From the NCBI RefSeq assembly GCF_030272615.1, contig NC_081408.1:404681389-404745388 (forward strand): a stretch of 64,000 bases of DNA. Direction: 5' to 3'. Within the stretch, counting starts at the first letter, position 1, and each line of letters opens with the position of its first letter. Below, in pieces: positions 11,694 to 20,057 of this stretch. The notes under the pieces are model-generated. The model was given only the letters and a program-made list of their open reading frames with translations, did not search any database and was not told the origin of the DNA. The translations under genes and the position numbers were made by a program. Source of the stretch: Cryptomeria japonica (Eukaryota; Streptophyta; Pinopsida; Cupressales; Cupressaceae).

Positions 11694-12910
11694 AATCAAA
11701 GCCATGTCCATATCCATAACCATATACAAGAGCCAAGTTTCTAGAATCTATCATCCCCCTTCCTTCTCTAAAGCAGACAGTTTACTCATAAGCAACATAG
11801 ATCAAGTCTATTAGATTAGAGCATAGATCAACGCTGGTTATTATTAGTTTTTAAAATCTTCACTTGGACCTTGTGGCAGGCCGGAATATGACATCGACGG
11901 GAAAGAGAGATGCGTAATGATTCTTATTATAAGTCGATGCACTCTTACGTTTCCAACAGGATTTCTAACAGTGGGTGAATAATGACATACCCATGCGCCA
12001 TTTTTTATTTACATAATGACATCGAGCTGCTAAAGCAACTAATTTAGCAGCATCAGTTGTTTGATGTTTTGTACCGACTATCATAAATTGTTTTCCTCTT
12101 TTTGCTCCATCAAACACAAAATCACAGGCTTCCGATAAAAAATGAGCAGTGTAAGTTAAATTTATAATATGGGTATCTTTGCATTCTTTAAAAATGTAAA
12201 GTGTCATTTTAGGATTCCATTTTCTAGTCTCATGACCAAAATGAACTCCTACTTCTACCATCTCTTTCAAATTGATGTTCCAATTTTTTTCGTCATTTTT
12301 CTTTTTCTTTTTTTACTATGTGTGATATCTACATTCCAATGGAATGGGTTAGATTTATTTCTGTAACATACTTGGTACAAGTATTCATTTTATTTTTTAA
12401 ATGAAATCTAACAATTTGCTTTGTTCATTTTGATTTTTTAATTTTTATTTTGACTAGTTTTTATTTTATTTTATTTTATTTATTTAAGAGATAAAATAAA
12501 GACTTGATATTGATGCTCAAAAAAAAAATCTTTGATTTTATTGATAAACTAATCAAATCCAAACAGGTTCCAATGCCTAAAGAGCAAATCTACAAAAACA
12601 AATGTGATTACCCCGAGAAGATATTCCCTTGATTCTTCCACTATGTTGGTGATGAAATTTTGTTCTTTTTGGGTTATAGTCGATGGTTGTATAATACTAT
12701 TTGAATCTCATCTCTATTTTAGAACAGAATATGAATGTTTCTTCTCATCCAGCTCCTTGTGAAGAATCTATGGCAAATTTGGATTCTTATGGGCACATCA
12801 GGTAGGGAGCTAAAACGATTCGCACCTCGGGTGTGAAAACACCTATTCTTCACAAGGCCCTACACCATTGTCTATTCTAGTTATTCAGGGTAGGGAAAAA
12901 CAAATAGCCT
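11694..12910. repeat. rps2-containing block, copy 1
   Basis: This 1.2-kb block reappears at 25510-26714 with only scattered differences, and in both places lies between an LTR-B end and an LTR-C start. It holds a plastid rps2 fragment on the minus strand. The rest (12300-12905) is AT-rich without recognised genes and may also be plastid-derived. Confidence 0.85.
11965..12296 (-). pseudogene. rps2: Plastid rps2 fragment in nuclear DNA, copy 1
   Basis: The product matches the N-terminal ~110 residues of plastid ribosomal protein S2, a small-subunit protein of about 235 residues. Recognisable stretches are [35 protein letters not shown] and [10 protein letters not shown]. The expected start codon is seen at 12294-12296, but the following A-run is one base short, shifting the frame; the open part starts at 12270. 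After KKW the similarity ends and a stop follows. It is a nuclear plastid-DNA insertion (NUPT), not a working gene. Confidence 0.88.
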
Positions 12911-14140
12911 TGTTTTCCATTTGGTGGAATTGATTATGTGTTGCATTGATGTTTTGCAATTAATGCCAACACTAGTTGTTTGGATGCTTTACCGGCACCC
13001 TTCTGGTCCCAATAGGTTGAGTGGTTTTTGGTTAACTTGGATCTAGCATGATCTAGTAGGCTCTAGTATAGTATGGTGATGGAATCATCTTGTTCATGAT
13101 ACTCATACTCATATTTGGTTAGTTGGTTTTGGTCTAGAGATCGGTTGATATCCTGCTTGCTTAGAAGATTGGTTTCTGGTTCTGCTAAGGGTTTCACCGG
13201 CAGAAATTTTGGTGGAGATATTTGATTAATTGCATAAGTGGTGTTGGTGCATCTTTTGATGGAGTTTTAGGATGTTGTTGGTGATCATGTTCGAGACTTG
13301 GCTGTTGGAGATCATTCTTGTAGCATGTGGACCTATACTTGGTCCTAGTTCATCTAGGTTATGGACCGGCTTTAATGTAACGTGTGGATAGGACCTATTA
13401 ATATATTTTTAGGATGACTTATGTGTTGATATTATTTGTTTGGTCTAAGGCCGACATGGTTTGTAATTATGTAATTGGTTTTATTATCAAGTGGTCGACC
13501 TGATTGTTTATGGTTGAGGTTTTTGTATAAATAGATGTAAGATTTATTTGTAGATCATCATGGTTATTGTTAGAGGTCATGGTCAAGGAATGTAAATGTA
13601 TAAATAATGTAATATCATTCAAGCAGAGGAGTTGGTCGATTATTGGAGATCGAATTGGGTTTATGTAAGAGGATTTAGTCCTTCGGTATTGAGCTTAACC
13701 AGAACTATACTCAGGCATAGGAGATGCTATCTTTTGCAGTTCAACACTTCTGCGTATTGTAGTCTGGATTTATATGTAGTCATTCAGGCTCCTTTTCTTA
13801 TGAGCAGTGCGTTGTAGGTTGTTGGCCTTCCTACAAGTGCAGGCCCCTTCATTTTAATTCACATACTTACTGCAGAAATATTATCTAACTATGGGTAGGC
13901 TTCCCACCATGGTTTTTCCCTTTATCGGGTTTTTCAGGTACAAATCTTGGTGTCATGTGGATGGTATTTATTCTGTGATTATTGTTTATGCTTAATTGGT
14001 TTATCTAATATTTTGATATTAATTTTTTGGGTTTCGGTATTAAAGTTTAAAATTGCTAATGGTTCCAGTAATTTGTGACAACGGATTCACCCCCCCCCCC
14101 CCCCTCTCAGTTGTCTTCTAGTTATTTGAACTGTCTAACA
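12911..14140 (+). repeat. LTR-C copy (1230 bp) without an element body
   Basis: It matches both LTRs of element C (26715-27936 and 32497-33719), starts TGTTTTCCATTTGG and ends CTGTCTAACA. The 5' flank AGCCT (12906-12910) is the same as that of element C. It ends in a 15-C run plus CTCTCAG. Only a primer-binding-site stub follows before the sequence jumps into LTR-B. Confidence 0.88.
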
Positions 14141-14161
14141 ATTGGTATCAGATTCTTGGTA
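14141..14161 (+). other. PBS stub of element C and duplication junction
   Basis: ATTGGTATCAGA, the start of an initiator-Met tRNA primer-binding site, is followed by TTCTTGGTAA and then, from about 14162, by AGAGAGCATTCAAGG, which lies inside LTR-B. This is the breakpoint between two copies of a duplicated segment. Confidence 0.7.
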
Positions 14162-14690
14162 ATAGAGAGCATTCAAGGATCTAACTAAGCATTTTGTGCT
14201 ACTTTCTAGATCACTTACTTGTTGATTACTAATCTCTTCAACAAGTTAGAAACCCTTAACCAGGTAGGCTTAGTTAAGCTTGTTCAAAATCCTCTAAGAA
14301 GGTGGTTCACAGTTGTGGATCTGAAATCCTTTAACAGGGTAGTCTTTAACAAGACTTATCTCCTAACAAAGATCAGGATTCCTAACAGGATCTATTCTAG
14401 TGAAGAACATTGTAAGGCCTTAACTGGTTTGGTTGCTATTCTGCAGATAGTAGACTTGTGAGTTTTACTCACCATGGTTTTTCCCATTTGGGTTTCCACA
14501 TCAATATATCTTGTGTTATGGTGATTGTGTTGTTGTGGGTGAATTCTTTATTTGCTATTTGGTGTTTCTGTGTATTAACCGGTTTACTATTTAAAAGGTT
14601 ATACCGGTCTGCAGTAAATTTGCTTAAGTGTTTGGTAAAGTTTTTGGGTATACTAATTCACCCCCCCCCCCCCTCTCTTATTATTCATCA
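14162..14690 (+). repeat. 5' LTR of element B, truncated at its left end
   Basis: It matches 11174-11693 and 24975-25509 from AGAGAGCATTCAAGG to TTATTCATCA. The first ~570 bp of the LTR are missing at the duplication junction. It includes the hairpin motif near 14474-14500 and a C-run near 14660. Confidence 0.85.
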
Positions 14691-14706
14691 ATTGGTTTCA
14701 GAGCCA
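14691..14706 (+). promoter_or_regulatory. Primer-binding site of element B
   Basis: ATTGGTTTCAGAGCC directly follows the LTR. It matches the initiator-Met tRNA type TGGTATCAGAGCC with one A-to-T change. Confidence 0.75.
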
Positions 14707-14740
14707 ACCTTTCTTTAAGTCTAACCACTTGAAAGGAGAT

Positions 14741-15916
14741 ATGGGGGAATATAGCATGAGGGAACTCACTCACCCTCTAGCTGAATCTTAGAGAGCCTAC
14801 GATGAACTTAAGGTCAAGTATAAAGCCTCTTTAGCCAAAAGAAGAGAACTTGCTAAGAAAATATTAGAAATTACTAAAAATAGCTCTTTTGATGAAGCAA
14901 ACATGGATGCACTAGTTGAAGAAGTGGAGAAACTGAATGATTCCAAAACTAACCTAAGGAGAGAGTTGGAAGGACTGACCATTAGGATGAGTCAGGTCCT
15001 GAAAAACCAAAGAAAAGTTGAAGATCTAGTGAAGGACAAGGAGCACGAGATCTCTAAGTTGAAACAAGAAATTGGTACCATTACCGCTTATTAGCAAGAG
15101 GGTAAGGAAGAGAAAGAATAAATGCAAGTAGAACTGAATGCAGCCATTTCTCAGAATGAAACCCTAATGAAGACCAATGAATCTCTTTCCAAGGAACTTG
15201 TTGAGACGAAGGAGATACTTGCAAAGTTCAATAGGAGTGTTGCAAAGTTGGATCAAAAGCTGGAACCAATGAAGTCATCAAAGAATACCTCTGGACTTGG
15301 TTTCTCTGTATATGAGGAAGGTGAATCCTCTGGAACCAAGACCAATGCACTAAAAGAGAAACCACTACCTAAGAACAGCAGTAAAAGCAAAGGTAAGCCA
15401 AAGTTCAAACCTATATGCTTTAACTGTCATAAAGAAGGACATACTGCCAATGTATGTAGGAGCAAGGCTTATAATAATTTCCCTTACATGCAAAACATTG
15501 TGTATGACCACAAGGCTAGAACTGGTAGATTTAATGGTCATTGTTATGCATGCAACAAGTTTGGGCATAGATCTTTTGAGTGTAGATTGGTTATGAACAA
15601 CTCTGGAGGTTATGCATTGAGATCAAAAGGAGTTGTCTTAGAACCTCTTATAAACTGGAACCCAAACCGGTATAGAACTTATGACCATAGGTCAAATGGT
15701 TATGGAGCAACGAACGGTTTGAGAGCAACCTGTGTGATTTGTCGTGGTAGCGGTCATACTACTGCAACATGTAGGAGAAAGAATGGGAATGTGAACACCG
15801 AACCATGGAGAGCACCTGGTATGGTATGCTATCATTGTAACAAATCGAGACATATTGCCAGATCATGCAGACTGAGACAGAATCCATCGGGAGACAAACC
15901 GGTTGACCTAGAATGA
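14741..15916 (+). pseudogene. ORF1-B: coiled coil plus four CCHC zinc knuckles, gag-like
   Basis: I chose ATG 14741, 36 bp after the PBS, because one frame runs from it to the stop at 15914-15916 (392 codons), broken only by TAG 14789, TAG 15092 and TAA 15119. Residues ~1-180 are a charged coiled coil. A Ser-Gly-Leu-Gly-Phe motif follows, a feature I associate with gag of Sirevirus-like Copia elements. Four C-X2-C-X4-H-X4-C knuckles come next: CFNCHKEGHTANVC (from 15416), CYACNKFGHRSFEC, CVICRGSGHTTATC and CYHCNKSRHIARSC. The classic gag capsid domain of elements C and E is absent. Likely an RNA-binding nucleocapsid-like protein; inactive as it stands. Confidence 0.8.
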
Positions 15917-16500
15917 AAGGTCAATGTTGAAACCATTCAGGCTAATATGGATAAAAACTAGAAAAATAAATCTGAAGAGAAGCCACAAGATGCACTAGTT
16001 TCCGCACCCAGTGTGGAGACCCCTGAATCATAAAATTGAGCTATGAAAAGGTTAAGGGGGAACATATCGGTAACAATGTTTTGAGCCCCCGAAGTATATC
16101 AGTAAAGTGCTTTTATCGGTATTGGTTACCTGTTGACCGAAAGAAGAAATGAAGTGGTAAAAGGTAAAATTAGGGTTTGTACCCTAACAGTGATGCATTT
16201 ATTATGGTAGGTAGGAGCATGTATAAAGGTGATTCTTGTAGTCATTTTTACTTACCTATTTTCGAAGAGGCATTTTCTAGCCTGAGCAGAGTGACAAAAG
16301 CGATCAATCTTGCATTCAAAGAAATCCATAAAGAAATCTTGAGCTAGACCCAGCAGTCATTTCAAGTTAGCCAGAGTGGAGATCAGAGTGGTAAAGCAAT
16401 CTTTTGGAGAAGTGTGTTTTGCTCAACATCGGCGAACCCTAGTTCAAAGTGAAAAGGTATTTTTCATCGATTCACTCTTATCATTCAAAATTATTTAGAC
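15917..16500 (+). promoter_or_regulatory. Spacer before ORF2-B with TATA box and donor-like site
   Basis: TATAAA lies at 16222-16227, about 275 bp before the ORF2 start. AAAAG|GTATTT, with its GT at 16457-16458, resembles a 5' splice donor 44 bp before the ATG, as in elements A and D. CGAACCCTAG just before it is nearly the same as CAACCCTAG at the matching place in element A. A separate transcript for ORF2 is an inference. Confidence 0.4.
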
Positions 16501-19500
16501 ATGGCTTCTGCATCCAAAGTATCTTCTAGTTCTTCCGCACCTGAGGAGTCATCTAAATCTCTTAGGAAGAAGGTGAAGTACAATGCCCTATCTCAAATTC
16601 CCACCAAAGTCATTGTCGAAGGGGATGTTTCTGGTTATATTGATTGCAAAATGGAAGACCTAGAATCTCTAGTGATTCACTCCCAGTTGATTTTGTTCTG
16701 TGGAAAAGATAAGAAAATTAAACCAGAGTACAGCGTGATCGAGAAGAAGAAACTCCACAATGCAGTATATTTTCTCAAGGAATTCATAGAAGATCGTACA
16801 AGAATTATTCTTAGTAGGGTTCATGGTGACAAGATGTATCTTGAGCAAACCCATGATATGATACCGGAGGTAATCCATGTCATGACCGGTTTCTACAATA
16901 TTGGAGAAGTTTCTATTCTTCGTAAGATCACAAAAACCAGAGTGATAGAGCTCACCGGTTCTGTGAGCGACAAGAGGGAAATGACTGTCAACACCATTGA
17001 AGATGACTTGATGAAGTATGCATGCATGGTGATCAGGTATAGAGTATTCTATGCTAGTAGAATGAATTGTGTTCATATAGCTATAGTGCATGTTGCTTAT
17101 CGGATGATCAAGGATGATGCAGAATATGACTTGTGTACCTGCATGCAAAAACAACTCATGGAGAATTTGAAATCCATCAAAGAGGACAAGACACTAAGGT
17201 TCAAATTTGGTCAACTACTTGTCGGGTTGTTTTTCTACTTTCAAGGGTATTTTTTGAGAGTTGGTTATGTTAAATGGTCAAGTGACCTACCGATCACAAG
17301 ACAAATCAAGGAGAGTCTACAAGCAGTGGGATCTACTTATCCGAAGACTCTAAACAGGTATTTTGATGAGTTTAGATTGAAGATGAACCAGAGAACAAGG
17401 ATATCAGGCAACCTAGTTAAGAAGTATGAAGATGATATATGTTTCATAATCAAATTGGATCATTGCATAATGGAAGTGGTTGAGCCAAGACAAGATGAAG
17501 TTGAGCCTATGGGCTATGAAGTGGTGAACGATATACTTACTGGGTATGCCTCTACCCTACTTGCTTCACCGCTTTATCCAAAGAAGAAGAGGACTGGTAC
17601 CTACTCTAAGAGGGTTAATCCTACTGTAGTACCAAAGCAGAAGAAGAGGAAAGTTGTGCCATTGGCATCGGCACTAGTTACATCTGCTACCAGTCCTAAA
17701 GTAACCAAGAGGTCACCAGCCAAGAAAAAACTGGAGGCTATTCTGCCAAAGGTATTTGAGAGGAAGAAGAGAACCAAGAATGAAGCACAGGATTCAGTAG
17801 ACATTGAATCGAAAGATGAAATAAAGAAGGGGAGGCAACCGATTAATAAGACCAAGCTAACCGGTAATGTACCTGCAACCTCTGCACCGGTAAATATACA
17901 CATTGCCTCTTACAAGCCTATGACACATTATCAAAGGATTATAAAGAACATTTGAATGAAAATTCTTGATGATCTAAAAGATTATTTTGATGATCTTAGT
18001 GATATTGAAAAGCAGGAGGTAGAGGAAGAACTTATTAGGTATTTATGTGATAATGATCGGTCTTCGATCGATATTAAACCTGTTGTTTCTAATTCTTTGT
18101 ATAATTCTTTGGATAATAAATGGTGCATTGTCATTGAAAAGGAGCAAGAAATTAGGGAGCAAATTTTTGCTCAATATTTTCCAGATGCCTCTAAATCTAA
18201 ATTATTTGAGCTTCTTAATTGGTACAAAGGTATCTTTTTCATGCGAAAGAGAAGACTTGAGTTACTTGCAGGTAAATTCTCTGAGGTGGAATAAGACACC
18301 CATCTGCAGGCTAAAGAAGTTGTCAAATGCAGAAGGTATCTGAAGCAAATCAGCAAGTTGAGCAAGAGCCTTACCTATAAAAATCTAAACCAGATGAAAC
18401 CTTCAATGATAAGGGAGAAAGAATAGCTGAGAAAAATGTCCCTATTGATGTGGATGCATTAGATGTTGAAGGTAATAAACCGGAGGAAGCAGAGAAGGAG
18501 AAAGCAGAGAAGGATAAGGAGAAAGTGGAAAAAAAGAAAGTGGAGAAGGAGAAAATGGAAAAAGAGAAAGCGGGGAAAGAGAGAGTGGAGAAAGAAAAAG
18601 CAGAGAAGGAGAAAGCAGAGAAAGAGAAAGCGGAAAAGGAAAAAGTAGAGAAAGAGAAATTAGAGAAGGAGAAAATGGAAAAAGAGAAAGTGGAGAAAGA
18701 GGGAGTGGAGAAAGAGACAACGGAGAAGGAGAAAATGGAGAAGGAGCAGGCAAAGAAAGAGAAAATGGAGAAGGAGAAGGCAGAGAAGGAGAAACTAGAG
18801 AAGGAGAAAGAGGAAAAAGAGAAGGCCGACAAGGAGGCTAAGGACAAAGAAGAGCAGGAGAAGAAGAGACAAGAGGAAATCAAAGCAAAGGAAGGTGGAT
18901 AGACTTCTAAGACTCCCAAGGCAACTGGAGATCAAGGTCAAGTTAAACAGGTTGATTCCACCGGTCTCAATGTATTGACTCTTACCTATCTCACCAAATC
19001 TGTAGATGAAAATGAGCTCCTGAGAAGTATTCAACTTGCTCAAGAAAGATTGGAGGAACTAAGAAGGAAGAAAGAAAAAGATGGTATTCAACTTGTTGTT
19101 GATACTTTTTCAACCTTAGTTCCTGATAGTGATCTTTCTGGTTCTGATTCCTCACTAGCCCAGTTGAAACTTCTATACACAATAGTGGGTGATCAAGTAC
19201 AATCATTGGAAGATGTTGCCTAGGCTATCGCAGAGAAAAAGAATGCAAAGGAACTAAAAATTGCATTGGTGAAGCAATTTAATGAAGACAGAGCCAAGCT
19301 AATACATCAGAGAGATGATATTAGTCTGGCCATGGCTGAAGGTAATAAACTTCTGATCAAAATCTGCTAGCCCGATCTATTCTATGATGATTATCTGAAG
19401 AAGAAGGGTCAACTCCAATCGGATTTAAAGCAATATATAGACAAATTCAAAGTGCCCTATGATTCCTTCATAGTGTATGGGCAGAATGTACAAACTCACA

Positions 19501-19748
19501 GGCAACAGATTGATAGGATTGATTCAGAGATCTGCAAGCGGTCTCAAGATCTACAGAAACTTCAGTTATTGGTATTCCCTAAGTTGTAGATTCTTCAGAA
19601 GTGCTTTCTAAACGTGGACACTATTATTGTCACTCAAGAATTGAGTACTATTGATGCCATGGAGGAATTAGAATTCCAAATGAAGACTCGGAGTGAAATT
19701 GTTGCCTCACTCCTAGATACCTGGTCTACAGATATGAAGGAATTTTGA
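16501..19748 (+). pseudogene. ORF2-B: conserved unknown protein with Lys/Glu coiled coil
   Basis: ATG 16501 opens a 484-codon frame (Ser-rich start) to TGA 17953. The same frame continues from 17956 to 18294; a frameshift near 18320-18335 leads to 18450-18902 and on through TAG stops at 18900, 19221, about 19366 and about 19588 to TGA 19746-19748. The intact ancestor would be about 1080 residues. Motifs conserved with ORF2-A and -D: ILSRVH (103-108), VMTGF (127-131), VAYRMIKDDAEYD (198-210), FKFGQLLVGLFFYF (234-247), VVEPR (326-330) and MGYEV (337-341). A nuclear-signal-like KKKR region follows. Residues from about 18480 to 18840 are tandem EKEK(A/V/M)-type repeats. No catalytic motif is seen. 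A distant link to plant transposon-associated proteins of unknown function is possible but untested. Confidence 0.78.
18480..18842 (+). repeat. Lys/Glu codon repeat coding for a long charged helix in ORF2-B
   Basis: GAGAAAG/GAGAAGG units of about 15-18 bp encode E-K-E-K-(A/V/M/L)-E-K repeats for about 120 residues, a predicted single alpha-helix or coiled coil. The reverse strand is open only because of this composition. Confidence 0.85.
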
Positions 19749-19858
19749 AAACCTTTAAATTCACTTTTGAAAAGTTTTACTCATTATTGTCATAGACATA
19801 TACTCTATTTTTATGTTATGCAATATGATTTTGGCATGTTTGTATAACTTTGTCATTG

Positions 19859-20057
19859 TTGGAAACGGGGGAGTAATTTTGGTTTGAAAATTTTATGGGG
19901 AGTGGTATTGAAGTAGTACATGCTTGCTATTTTGGCAAAGGGAGTAGTGTATATGCTTAGGGGGAGTAGTTTTGGTTATGGCATCATTTTTTTTGTTTTG
20001 TAAGCACTTAGATGTCAAATTTTCCTAAGTGTTGTCATCACTGCCAAAGGAGGAGAT
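19859..20057 (+). promoter_or_regulatory. Serial polypurine tracts of element B
   Basis: Purine tracts lie near 19866 (CGGGGGAGTA), 19935 (AAAGGGAGTAG), 19957 (AGGGGGAGTAG) and 20046-20057 (AAAGGAGGAGAT). The last abuts the LTR. Each follows a TTGTCATT- or TTTTGGCA-like sequence, so the copies look duplicated. Confidence 0.65.

Noticed and set aside
11208-11719. Repeated small frames that reappear at 14219 and 25271
   Set aside because: They fall wholly inside LTR-B copies and repeat because the LTR repeats; frames are not kept between copies.
12169-12366. Phe-rich plus-strand frame, also at 25973
   Set aside because: It is antisense to the plastid rps2 fragment.
13632-14104. Poly-C runs (up to 15 C) as G-quadruplex loci
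   Set aside because: They are length-variable homopolymer runs in the CACCC...CTCTCAG block near every Copia-type LTR end; single runs without spaced G-tracts do not make a convincing quadruplex.
16669-17154. Minus-strand frame of 161 codons
   Set aside because: It is antisense to the conserved part of ORF2-B, which has homologs on the plus strand in A and D.
18442-18753. Minus-strand Pro/Ser/Leu-rich frame
   Set aside because: Another shadow of the same low-complexity repeat.
18371-18919. Minus-strand Ser/Phe-rich open frame of 182 codons
   Set aside because: It is the reverse of the Lys/Glu repeat in ORF2-B; the repetitive purine codons leave the other strand open by chance.
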